Assembly (NCBI GenBank): GCA_009692065.1
Contig: SHZY01000007.1
Span: 1-64,000, forward strand
Length of the DNA: 64,000 nucleotides
From: Gemmataceae bacterium
GTDB lineage: Bacteria; Planctomycetota; Planctomycetia; Gemmatales; Gemmataceae
Reading direction: 5' to 3'
Numbering within the stretch: position 1 is the stretch's first letter; every line of letters starts with the position of its first letter. The position numbers were made by a program, and so were the translations under genes. Below are positions 9,903-18,591 of this stretch, one piece after another. Under the pieces are notes generated by a model. That model saw only the letters and a list, made by a program, of their open reading frames with translations, was not told the origin of the DNA and did no database searches.

Positions 9903-12380
9903 TCAGCGCGAAGGATTTCGGCCCTGGCGCTGCAGCGCCGCCTCTGCCGCCTGCGAGACCCGCGGGTTGGCCGCACCTTTCACTAGCGTTGCAAGAATTT
10001 CTCGCGTCTCCGGATTGCCGATCTGCTCCAGCGTATCAATTGCACGCAGTTGACGGAGCACATCGGGTCTGCGTTTTTCGAGGATCTGTTCGAGCCGGCG
10101 CCTGACTTCGAGGGACACGTTACCTCTCAGCTTTTCTTGCAGTGCCGCCTCCGCAGATTCACCCAGCTCAACCAAGGATTTCTCCGCTTTGCTTCGAATG
10201 CTGAAGGTATCATTTTCCAGGCCGGCCCAAAGTCCGGCGAACTGCTTGACATCGATTGCCGCGCTGGGACACATGCGCGTTGTCAAGAATGGCACGCTTT
10301 GTTGCGGTGACAACGCCAGAGTCCAAAGAGCCCGGTGCGATTTCGCGGCGTCGCTGGCCAGGTCAGCCCAGAGCTTGTCGAGTTCTGCGGCGCTCGGCGC
10401 CGCTGGCTTCGTGTTGCCATGGCCGGTCAAGTCGCAGAGCAAAATGGTGGAATTGGCGCCGTCGGACGCGATCGTTCGGCCGTCGGGCGCAAACGCGACG
10501 GCATAAACCAACCCCTGCTGGGTGTTGAACTCACGGATCATTTGGCCCGTGCGCATGTCCCAGCATTGGATCGCGCTGTCATCGTCTCGGTCCCCGTTCG
10601 CCTTCGTTCGGCTAGCCAGGCCGGCGGCGACCAGAATGCGTCCGTTCGGGGAAAAAGCCAGGCCGAAGGGACTAACTCCTGCGTGGAGCCGCATCACTTC
10701 CTTGCCGGAATCGGAAGCCCAGACGCAGATTATCTCACTGTCACTACTTGCGATGAACTTGCCGTCGGGCGAAAAACAGAGGAGGTCGGTTTCGGCTTCC
10801 CAGTTGCGCAGCTCCTTGCCCGTGGCAACGTCACAGAGATGAATCCGATTGTCGCGCCCGGCGCCAGCAAGCGTTTTGCCGTCCGGCGAAAACGCGAGCG
10901 CCGCGATGGTGGTTTTTCCGAGCAGGTGGTGGATTTCTTTGCGTTCAGCTAGATCCCACAAGCGAATCCCGTCCTCCGCGCCGGATGCGAAGACTTTGCC
11001 GTTTGGCGCGAACTTGAGTGAATAAATGAACTCCTTGGGTGAGCTCAGGCTGCAAATTTCTTTCCCGGTGGTCGTGTTTCACAGACTGATAATGGAAGTC
11101 TTGTTGAAGCTGCCATCGGCGTAACGAACTCTGGGCGCCTGCGCCAATATTTTTCCATCGGGGGACAAGTCAACGGCTCGCAAAAACACCGCCCCAGATT
11201 GCCCCAAGGTGTCGCGGAACAGCCGGCCACTGAGCTGATTGGACCCAAGGTTCCACTCCGCGACTTTTCGATCCTCGCCGCACGAGAACAAGGTCTTGCC
11301 GTCCGGAGCGTATCGGAGCGATAGAATCCTGCCGTGGTGGGCGGCAAGCGGCTCGACTTCCTTGCCTGTCTCAACGTTCCACCTGCGAATCACTCCCGAC
11401 GACGCGGAGGCAAGCGTCTTGCCATCCGGAGCAAAGGCGATGGAGGAAATAGCGATGCTATGGGTCTCCCACTTGCGAACCTCCTGGCCCGTTTCCGGGT
11501 TCCAGAGGCTGATGATGCCGCCGGCGCCCTCGCAGGCCAAGAGCTTGCCATCCGGCGAAAAGGCAACGCTATAAATACTCACGCTGTCAAGTTTCAGCTG
11601 GCGAAGGGGCTTGCCAGTTGAAGCGTCCCAGACGCGGACCAGAGGTTCCTCGCCAACCGAGGCCAGGACTTTGCCGTCCGGCGCGAAGGCGATGGCCGCG
11701 ACCGGCTTGTCGTGGCCGTCGAAACTATATAGGTGTTTGCCGGTGGCGGCGTTCCACAGGCGGATACTCTTGTCCTCGCCTGCCGAAACCAGAATTTTGC
11801 TGTCTTTGGGCGAAAAGGCGAGAGCTGTCACATAGCCGCGATGCCCCGACAACTCTCGAAGTTCGTCGCCCGTGTTCGCATTCCAAAGGATGATGTCCGC
11901 CGGCCCGCCCGTATACCGTGCGGAGGCGACCGTGGTTCCATCCGGCGAGAAGGCGGCGCTGTCGGCATCGCCACGGGTTTTGAATTGACGGATTTCCTTG
12001 CCGGTGGCGACGTCGATCAGATGCCGCCCGGTAAATAGTTTGCTGCCGTCCGGGGAAAACGCCGCCCCATAAGCCGAGAATGGAACCGAGCAGCGGTGCA
12101 GGAGTCGGCCGGTGTCCGCGTCCCAAAGGCACAGACCTGGCCACCGGCCCACCGACGCCAGCACCTTGCCGCCCGGCGCGAAAGCAATTCGCGACGCCGA
12201 CAGGCCGTGCCGAAGGCGCATCGTGCCGAGCCGCGCGATCGCCCTATCCGGCAGCGGGTCGCCGTAGCGATCGACGGCTGCGGGCGAGGGTTTCTCCGTT
12301 TGCGCAATGGCGCTGGGCAGCGCGATGCCCAGCATCAGCACAAGTATCATGATCGGTCGTTGCATCGCTGTCTCCCGCAA
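9903..12380 (-). pseudogene. Secreted WD40-repeat protein, split by one in-frame TGA
   Basis: A signal peptide (PIMILVLMLGIALPSAIAQ) is followed by about 14 WD40 blades with the phrase AFSPDGK-x-LAS and a blade end of the LWNxxTG type. The C-terminal 150 residues are helical and HEAT-like (EKSLVELGESAEAALQEKLR, RRLEQILEKRRPDVLRQL), a tail typical of planctomycete WD40 proteins. The frame is the same from 12380 to 9903 (825 codons), but a TGA at 11079-11081 stands where the blade pattern demands Trp: ISL-(TGA)-NTTTGKEI, compare ISLWNPETGQE in another blade. A single G-to-A change of TGG explains it. Two open frames remain (11079-12380 and one from 10961). Either the gene is newly inactivated, the base is an error, or the stop is read through. 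Confidence 0.85.
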
Positions 12381-12850
12381 GGCACGAAATGTACGGATAA
12401 ATCCATTGCTGCCGTGACGGTCCGGCGAGGACGTGGCCCCGCCATCCTACCCGTGTCTCCCGAATCATAGCAAAGATTAACTTGTGATTCCGTGCGAGGC
12501 GTCCCCACCCATTCGGGGTACTTTTCGTAGTCCATCGTCTCGGAACGGGCGGGTATACGTCGTTATACTTCGCCAAGAACGCCCCCTCGTGGCTCCCCCA
12601 GCTCGTGCGTGCATGGCCCATCAGAGGCCAAGAACCCCTGTGTTTTTGACAACTTCTAGGGACTTCACCTTAAGATTCGGCTGGTGCGTGCATCCATCGC
12701 TGCGGCGTTTCGTCCCATGCATCCCATGGATCCCATGCGTCCCACGGGGAGGGGGGGGGATGCATGGGATGCAATTTACCTTCCCCGCTTGCCGTTGACA
12801 CGCTCTCGTCAACAACCTATGACCCAGATGAAATGGGGAGGAAAACCGCC
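12381..12850. other. Intergenic region with a tandem/inverted repeat
   Basis: No gene is recognisable between the WD40 start and the small lipoprotein. It contains the 9-bp tandem repeat and hairpin at 12713-12772 and must contain the promoters of the two divergent genes. Confidence 0.4.
12713..12772. repeat. 9-bp tandem repeat (TCCCATGSR) with inverted copy
   Basis: TCCCATGCA, TCCCATGGA, TCCCATGCG and TCCCACGGG follow one another at 12713-12748. After a G-rich run, the reverse complement CATGGGATGCA is at 12762-12772 and pairs with 12718-12728. The unit count may vary between strains. Confidence 0.75.
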
Positions 12851-13045
12851 ATGAAACGCCTGATTGCGCTCTTGTTGCTTTGCGGCTCGTCGAGCGGCTG
12901 CATGCTGTTCGATGACATGATGTACCACGACGATGCCCCGCCGTGGGGTTACGGCTACACGACTGCGGAGCTGCCGGCGGGGACGTGTGGGCAGCCGTTA
13001 CGCAACGTCAGTGCGTTGCAGACGGCGGAGCCGGAGTTGCGCTGA
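12851..13045 (+). CDS. Small putative lipoprotein
   Basis: The 64-residue product begins MKRLIALLLLCGSSSGCMLF: a positive start, a hydrophobic run and a Cys at residue 17 in an SSGC context, consistent with a lipoprotein signal. The mature part is short, with DDMMYHDD, a W-G-Y-G-Y patch and AEPELR at the end. A ribosome binding site GGGGAGG lies 9 bases before the ATG. It converges with rsgA: the two stop codons are adjacent. I do not recognise a family. Confidence 0.6.
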   Translation: MKRLIALLLLCGSSSGCMLFDDMMYHDDAPPWGYGYTTAELPAGTCGQPLRNVSALQTAEPELR

Positions 13046-14167
13046 TCATTCCTCGTGGGTGTGCCCCTCGTCGCCCGAAAACAGGCCGAGATAGCTGAAG
13101 TAGCGATGCTCGCTCAAGGCCCGCGTCGCCACCGCGTCCTTGATGCCGCAGCGGTCCTCGTGGGTGTGCGTGCAATCGGGGAAATCGCAGCGGTGCACGT
13201 ACGGCCGAAACTCGATGAAGAAGCCTTCCACCTCTGCCGGGATGATGTCCCACAGCGCGAATTGCCGAATGCCCGGCGTATCGACCACCCAGCCGCCGAA
13301 GTCGAGCTCGATCAAGTCCGCCGTCGTCGTCGTGTGCTTGCCCTTTTGATTGACGTCGCTCACCTCGCGCACGCGCAACCCCAGCTCCGGCTGAATCGCG
13401 TTGAGGAGCGACGACTTGCCGACGCCCGACTGCCCGGAGATGACGCTCTGGCGATTCGTGAGGATCTTGCGCAAGCGTTCGATCCCCTGCCCCGTCACGG
13501 CACTCGTCAAGAGCGTCGGGATGCCAAGCTGCGAGTAGTAGCCGATGATCGGTTGAACTTCGGGCGGCTCAATGAGGTCGGACTTGTTCAGGCAAATGAT
13601 CGGCTGGATGCGCCCTTGCTCGGCACTGGCGAGATAGCGATCGATGAGGTGCCGCTTGAGCTCAGGTTCTTTGAGCGCCATCACGATCACGACTTGATCG
13701 ACATTGGCGACCAGCACATGCTCGCGGCCGCGCGAGGCGCGAGTCAGGATGCCGTGGCGTTCTTCAACACGTTCGATGACGCCTTCCTCGCCTGGGAGCG
13801 GCAGAATCCAGACGCGGTCGCCGGTGGCAACGATGCTGCGTTCATCCATGGACAAACTCTTGAGCACTTGCCGAACTTTGCAGCGGAAGCGCCGGCCGTC
13901 GTTCGTTTGCACGAGATTGTCGAGGCCGAAAACCGTGACGACGCGGCCGGGCAAGCACTTCGTCTCATCGACGCGCGGCATGGTGGCGTCATCCGAAGTT
14001 TCGATGGTGCGCTTGCGGGAGAGGTCGCCCTTGGCACGGACGCGTTCGCCGCTCAAGGTCGCTTCTTCGGAGTAGCCGTGCTGCTGGAAGCCGCGCGTCC
14101 AGCCCTTGTCGCGGGCGGGCTTGCTGCGATTCTTCTTGAGATCAACGCGCTTTTTCTGTTTCGCCAT
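13046..14167 (-). CDS. rsgA: Ribosome small subunit-dependent GTPase RsgA
   Basis: The 373-residue protein is a circularly permuted GTPase that assists late 30S assembly. After a basic N-terminal tail (MAKQKKRVDLKKNRSKPARD) comes an OB-fold (GRVVTVFGLDNLVQTNDGRR). The GTPase motifs follow in permuted order: G4 NKSDL, G1 GQSGVGKSSLLN, then G3 DTPGIRQF. The C-terminal zinc site has the RsgA pattern with HRCDFPDCTHTHEDRCGIKDA. All motifs are present, so it should be functional. The gene stands alone, downstream of a terminator that ends the DUF1501 transcript. Confidence 0.95.
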   Translation of the reverse strand: MAKQKKRVDLKKNRSKPARDKGWTRGFQQHGYSEEATLSGERVRAKGDLSRKRTIETSDDATMPRVDETKCLPGRVVTVFGLDNLVQTNDGRRFRCKVRQVLKSLSMDERSIVATGDRVWILPLPGEEGVIERVEERHGILTRASRGREHVLVANVDQVVIVMALKEPELKRHLIDRYLASAEQGRIQPIICLNKSDLIEPPEVQPIIGYYSQLGIPTLLTSAVTGQGIERLRKILTNRQSVISGQSGVGKSSLLNAIQPELGLRVREVSDVNQKGKHTTTTADLIELDFGGWVVDTPGIRQFALWDIIPAEVEGFFIEFRPYVHRCDFPDCTHTHEDRCGIKDAVATRALSEHRYFSYLGLFSGDEGHTHEE

Positions 14168-14175
14168 GACGGGAT

Positions 14176-14217
14176 TGTATCAGAAAACGAACAAACCCCG
14201 CGGTGTTTCGCGGGGTT
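14176..14217 (-). terminator. Terminator of the DUF1549/DUF1501 transcript
   Basis: On the minus strand the stem AACCCCGCG / CGCGGGGTT (14194-14217) is followed by TGTTCGTTTTCTG. It lies about 65 bases after the DUF1501 stop and just before rsgA. Confidence 0.6.
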
Positions 14218-14250
14218 CAGGTTGATGGGATAATGCGATCTCACGGCGTC

Positions 14251-14270
14251 GCGCGGGCGTTAAACGGGGA
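14251..14270. repeat. Half of a family A palindrome
   Basis: GCGCGGGCGTTAAACGGGGA matches the right arm of family A. No left arm is visible. It lies 12 bases from the stop of the DUF1501 gene. Confidence 0.5.
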
Positions 14271-14281
14271 CCGGGGGCGGA

Positions 14282-15580
14282 TCACGAAAACAGTTCGCGC
14301 ACGTGCGTGCCGCCGTCCACGAGGCGGATCGGTCTGCCGACCGGCGTCTGGTTTTCCTTGCGCGGGTCGATGCCGAGCGAGTGGCAGACGGTGCAGAACA
14401 GATCCGAGACGCTGACGGCTCGGCCGGTAAGGTCGCTGCCGCTGGCGCCCGTTGAACCGATGACGCGGCCGCCGCAGATGCCGCCGCCGGCCAGGGCGAC
14501 CGAGAAGGCACGCGGGTAGTGGTCGCGGCCGGTGTTGGCGTTGATGCGCGGCGTGCGGCCGAACTCGCCGGTCCAGATGATGAGGGTGCGATCGAGCCGG
14601 CCGCGCTCGCGCAGGTCGCGCACCAAGTTCGCAAACCCCGCGTCGGCCTGGGTGCTCAAGTTTCGGCAGGTATCGAAGTTATTCTGATGAGTGTCCCAGC
14701 CGCCGAGGCCGACTTCGACGAAGGTCACGCCCGTCTCGACGAGCCGCCGCGCCATCAAGCAACCCTGGCCAAAGGTGGTTCGGCCATAGCGGTCGCGCGT
14801 CGCCGCGGTTTCGCGAGACAGGTCAAACGCTTGCAAGCGCGGGCTGCGTACCATGTTGGCAGCGCCAGTGACGTGAGCGCGATGATCGGTGACGCGGGCC
14901 GCGCCGCCCGATTCGGCGAAATCGCGTTCGAGATCGCGCATCAGGTCGAGGCGGCGATCGAGGCGGGCTTGATTGGCGTCGCCGGGCAGCGTGACGTTGG
15001 CGGGCATCTGGTTTGGATTGCCAACGGCGAACGGTGCGAACTGCATCGGCAAATAGCCGGAACCGAGGCTGCTACCGCCGAAGCCGCGGCCGCCGATCTG
15101 CACGAAGTGGGGCAGATCGAAGTCGCGCCGGCCTATTTCGCTGGCGACGACGGAGCCGATGGTCGGAAAGCGAATGCCGCCCAGGGGGAGATAGCCGGTG
15201 TGCATCAGGTAGCTGGCGCGCTGGTGTTCGCCTTCGCGGTTGGTGGCGGTGCGGATCAGCGCGATGTCGTTCATCTCGCGCGCGACATTGGTCCAGCTAT
15301 CGGCGATGCGGGTGCCGTTGGTGGCGGTATCGATCGCCAGCGTCGGGCCGCCGTTGGTGTGGCCCGGTTTCGGGTCGAACGTTTCGAACTGGCTCGGGCC
15401 GCCGTTCATGAAGAGGAGGATGCACGACATCTCGCGGCGGCGCAGCTCCTGGGCGTGCACGGCCAAGGATTCCATCAGGCCAAGACCGGCAGCGCCGGCG
15501 GCCACGGAGCGGAGGAAGGTGCGGCGGCTGTAAACGCCGTCGCGGTTGGTTTTCACCTGCATGAAGGATTGAGTGGTCAT
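14282..15580 (-). CDS. DUF1501 domain protein with Tat signal
   Basis: The 432-residue protein begins with a twin-arginine signal (SRRTFLRSVAAGAAGLGLME) and then shows the DUF1501 pattern: MSCILLFMNGGPSQFETFDP, LIRTATNREGEHQRASYLMH, FVEVGLGGWDTHQNN and TLIIWTGEFGRTPRIN. DUF1501 has the sulfatase/alkaline phosphatase-like fold and is typical of planctomycetes and related phyla; its substrate is not known. It follows the DUF1549/1553 gene in the same direction with 65 bases between, the usual arrangement of these partners. The protein is probably exported folded. Confidence 0.92.
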   Translation of the reverse strand: MTTQSFMQVKTNRDGVYSRRTFLRSVAAGAAGLGLMESLAVHAQELRRREMSCILLFMNGGPSQFETFDPKPGHTNGGPTLAIDTATNGTRIADSWTNVAREMNDIALIRTATNREGEHQRASYLMHTGYLPLGGIRFPTIGSVVASEIGRRDFDLPHFVQIGGRGFGGSSLGSGYLPMQFAPFAVGNPNQMPANVTLPGDANQARLDRRLDLMRDLERDFAESGGAARVTDHRAHVTGAANMVRSPRLQAFDLSRETAATRDRYGRTTFGQGCLMARRLVETGVTFVEVGLGGWDTHQNNFDTCRNLSTQADAGFANLVRDLRERGRLDRTLIIWTGEFGRTPRINANTGRDHYPRAFSVALAGGGICGGRVIGSTGASGSDLTGRAVSVSDLFCTVCHSLGIDPRKENQTPVGRPIRLVDGGTHVRELFS

Positions 15581-15645
15581 GATTTCTATCTCCGTACCCC
15601 CGCGAATCGTCCGCCTGCAGCGGCCTCATCACGGAGCTTCGCGGG

Positions 15646-17436
15646 TTAACGCTTCATTTGAAATTCCGTCGAGTTAATCAACGCCCAGAGGATGTCTTCG
15701 AAGGCCTCGGCGCGGTTGCTCACCGACTTGATGTGCTCAAGGCAGCGGGTGGATTCGCGATCGGTCGGCCGACGTGCCAGCGTGCGCAGGTAGACGATCC
15801 GCAGGGCCTCGGTGTTGTCGGTGTTGTTGGCGAGGATGCGGCCAAGCATGTTGGTGCCCTGGGCCTTGATCTTCTGATTGATCGCGGGGTTGTTCATCAG
15901 GATGAGGGCCTGGCTGATGCTGCCTTCAATCTCCTCGGCCTTGGTGGATGGATCGTAGGCGAACTCGGCATTGATCTGGCCCGCGGGGCCGCCGCCGAAG
16001 CCCCCTTTACCCATGGCGCCGAACTTTCCGCCGCCCTGGCCAAGCGGGCCGAGCGTTGCGTTCAGCGATGCGATCAAAGCGCTGGCGTTCATACGGACCG
16101 GGTTGCGCGTGGCGAAGAGCAGGTGGTCTTCGCCCGGGTCACCGGAACGGATTTGGCGCTGGTAGGTGTCGCTGTTCATGATGTCGCTGATCAGTTGCTT
16201 GATGTCGTAGTCGTTCCCGCGGAACGAGCCGGCGACGCGTGCCAACACTGTCGGCATCATCGCGTCTTTCTGCGGGCCGAGGTCGTCAATCGGCGCGTAG
16301 AACGATTGGCCCATGAACTCGCCCCACATGCGATTGACGAAGGCGGCGGCAAACCAGGGGTTGTTCTTGTCCGTGATCTGATCGGCGAGAGACTTGCGAC
16401 GCGCCTCATCACTCATGCCGCCGCTGCCGCCGAAACCGCCCTTGCCGAAGCCGCCCTTGCCAAAGCCGCCCTTGCCGATCGGCCCTGTGGTGCTGGGCAC
16501 CGGCTTGGCGCCAGCGGGAGGCTTGCCGTCGAGGAACTTCGGGTTCATCACCGTCCCCAACTTCGGGTCATCCTTCGACGGCATGCGGTGCTCGCCCGGT
16601 CGGTTCACCAGCTGAACGCCAGTGAATTTCTTCTCCTCAAGGATCGGCCGCTCGCCGCCGTAACGGCCGAAGTAAGCGGCGAATTCGTGGAAGTTTTGCC
16701 GTTTCCACACATCGCTGGGATGATCGTGGCATTGAGCGCACTGGATCTGGATGCCCAGGAAGATGCGTGACGTCTCGGCTGCGATCTCGGTGATGGAGTC
16801 GGCGCCGCGGCGCGACAGCAAGAAAAACGCCTCGGCATTCTTGTCGGGCTCCGCGTACATGATCTTGCCGCTGGCGGTGAGTTGATCGCGCGTGATGGAC
16901 GCCCAGCTCTTGTTCGCTTTCAATTGAGCCGTGAGCCAGCGCTCGTATTGCGGCACCACCTGTTGCAGGCGAAAGTCGAGAGTCGCGCGCGTGGTGACCA
17001 CGGTCCGCCAGTAATGGCCCCAGTGCTTGGCGTACTCATCTGTCTCAAGCAGCTTGTCGACCAGCTTGGCGCGCTTGTCGGCGGAGGTGTCTTTGAGGAA
17101 CTCGACGATCTCGACCAGCGGCGGCAGCTTGCCCGTCAGGTCGAGGTAGGCGCGGCGGATGAATTGCTCGTCGGTCGTCTTGGCCGCGGGTTTGACCTTT
17201 ACCTTCGTCAACTCCGCGTTGACGAGCCGATCGATCTCGCCTTTTTCCAGCGGCTTGGTGGAGTAGGTGAGCCAAGCCTTGGTTTCAAGGTTGCCTGCCG
17301 GCAGCTGGACTTCCGCTTTCTTGGCGTCCGGCTGCGGTGGATCGGCGTGCATGGTCGCAGCCAGCATCAGCAGCGCGACCCCGCCAAACCCGAGGTGCCG
17401 GTAACCAAAGCCTGGCAACCTGGCAATGACGTGCAT
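15646..17436 (-). CDS. DUF1549/DUF1553 domain protein
   Basis: This 596-residue exported protein has an N-terminal signal (YRHLGFGGVALLMLAATMHA). DUF1549 begins at about residue 65 (IDRLVNAELTKVKVKPA, EQFIRRAYLDLTGKLP) and contains the haem-type CxxCH motif IQCAQCHDHPSDVWKRQNF. DUF1553 follows (FAAAFVNRMWGEFMGQSFY, DDLGPQ, SDTYQRQ, LALMNN-like LILMNNPAINQK, LRTLARRPTDRES). Between the domains is a glycine-rich linker with four copies of KGGFG. The ATG at 17436 has a strong site (AAGGAG) 8 bases upstream; the open frame extends further but that part is not protein-like. It forms an operon with DUF1501. Confidence 0.92.
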   Translation of the reverse strand: MHVIARLPGFGYRHLGFGGVALLMLAATMHADPPQPDAKKAEVQLPAGNLETKAWLTYSTKPLEKGEIDRLVNAELTKVKVKPAAKTTDEQFIRRAYLDLTGKLPPLVEIVEFLKDTSADKRAKLVDKLLETDEYAKHWGHYWRTVVTTRATLDFRLQQVVPQYERWLTAQLKANKSWASITRDQLTASGKIMYAEPDKNAEAFFLLSRRGADSITEIAAETSRIFLGIQIQCAQCHDHPSDVWKRQNFHEFAAYFGRYGGERPILEEKKFTGVQLVNRPGEHRMPSKDDPKLGTVMNPKFLDGKPPAGAKPVPSTTGPIGKGGFGKGGFGKGGFGGSGGMSDEARRKSLADQITDKNNPWFAAAFVNRMWGEFMGQSFYAPIDDLGPQKDAMMPTVLARVAGSFRGNDYDIKQLISDIMNSDTYQRQIRSGDPGEDHLLFATRNPVRMNASALIASLNATLGPLGQGGGKFGAMGKGGFGGGPAGQINAEFAYDPSTKAEEIEGSISQALILMNNPAINQKIKAQGTNMLGRILANNTDNTEALRIVYLRTLARRPTDRESTRCLEHIKSVSNRAEAFEDILWALINSTEFQMKR

Positions 17437-17570
17437 GGCATATCTCCTTCGATGACAGGTAGTGCGTCGAGATCGGTATGGAGTTTCCCCGTGCAGGGAC
17501 CTACCCCCCAGAACGTACCATGTTTCGCATGAGAAAGTCATGAGAAATCTAAAGGATTTCGGCAGCCTAG

Positions 17571-17661
17571 GGCGAGCCGGAAGCGTAAGCGACCGGAGAA
17601 TTCGCCAGCTATTGCGAGTCATTTGCCGACGCCCTCCGGTCGCTCACGCTACCGGCTCGCC
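17571..17661. repeat. Palindromic element, family C (GGCGAGCCGG type)
   Basis: The 28-nt arms (17571-17598 and 17634-17661) pair with two mismatches. The outer ends are GGCGAGCCGG / CCGGCTCGCC, shared with 33301-33385 and, as half elements, with 28886-28916 and 42994-43030. It lies between 17436 and 17715. Confidence 0.85.
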
Positions 17662-17714
17662 TGGCAACAATCTCAACGCGGCCACGGCGTTGGCGTGAGC
17701 AATGCGGCCCAGGG

Positions 17715-18533
17715 TCAGTCCGGCAAATATTTCAACGCTTCAATCAGGCGATTGTGAATCTCCGGCGGACGGACGCGCACCTGGGCCGAGATCACGCGCC
17801 AGCATGCCGACAGGGCCGCGAACGCTGCCAGCACACTGAAGCCAGCGCTCGCCATCATCAGCATCGCCACGCGGCCGTTCAGTGTCGGTCCCAGCGTCAG
17901 TAGATTCACGCTTGCACTACCGCCGAGGACCACGGCGACGGTCGCGGCAAGCCACGGCAATGCCGCCGCCAGGCCATGCGCACGCAGGCGGTAAAAGCTC
18001 TGAGCACCACTCCAGGTCGAAACCAACCCTGCGGCCAGCAAGACAACACTGCCGAGATTGCCGAGCGTGCGCGCCGACGCATAAGGCCCCGGATTGCCGT
18101 CTTGCAAGAACGCCAACATCCCGGCGACGACGGCCAGGTTCATCGCCGCACCTGCCAGTCCAAGCACGAGCGCCGTGCGCAATTGATAACTCGCGCGCAA
18201 AACAAACTCGAAGGCATCTAACGCCTTCCAGTCGTCTTCCGTCATCTCAAACTTGGACGCGAAATCGTAGGCGTCATAGGCCTCGCCTTGCTGGCGTTTG
18301 AGCGCGATCATCACCGCGAGGGGCGGCAACCCGTCGTAGATCTGATTCTCCAGGTTCGGCGCTTCCTTCGATTTCGGCGCCGGATCGCCCACCTTGAATT
18401 GGTCCACGTGCGGCTCGGCATCTTTCGCAGCGACAATAAACGAGAAGCTGCAATGTGGACAGCGGATGCGCGTGCCGACGAGTTCGTCGGAAACTTCGAT
18501 CAGGCAGTTGGCGTGGGGGCAGCGTAGCCGCAT
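17715..18533 (-). CDS. Zinc-ribbon membrane protein, unknown
   Basis: The 272-residue protein begins with a zinc ribbon: RCPHANC and RCPHCSFSF supply four cysteines (C5, C10, C25, C28). A hydrophilic linker follows (about 35-110). At least four membrane segments lie at about 117-140 (ALVLGLAGAAMNLAVVAGML), 155-175, 190-212 and 222-245. The tail RPPEIHNRLIEALKYLPD is cytoplasmic or periplasmic. Proteins with a short N-terminal zinc ribbon joined to membrane helices are common in planctomycetes; another is at 52752. The role is unknown. It lies just downstream of lpdA in the same direction. Confidence 0.7.
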   Translation of the reverse strand: MRLRCPHANCLIEVSDELVGTRIRCPHCSFSFIVAAKDAEPHVDQFKVGDPAPKSKEAPNLENQIYDGLPPLAVMIALKRQQGEAYDAYDFASKFEMTEDDWKALDAFEFVLRASYQLRTALVLGLAGAAMNLAVVAGMLAFLQDGNPGPYASARTLGNLGSVVLLAAGLVSTWSGAQSFYRLRAHGLAAALPWLAATVAVVLGGSASVNLLTLGPTLNGRVAMLMMASAGFSVLAAFAALSACWRVISAQVRVRPPEIHNRLIEALKYLPD

Positions 18534-18591
18534 GGTATGTCCACGTTTGTTTTTGCCGCGCTCCGCTGCGCGTCGCGGCTAACCAGGATCG

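Noticed and set aside
14519-15649. 376-residue plus-strand open frame
   Set aside because: Antisense to the DUF1501 gene, without motifs.
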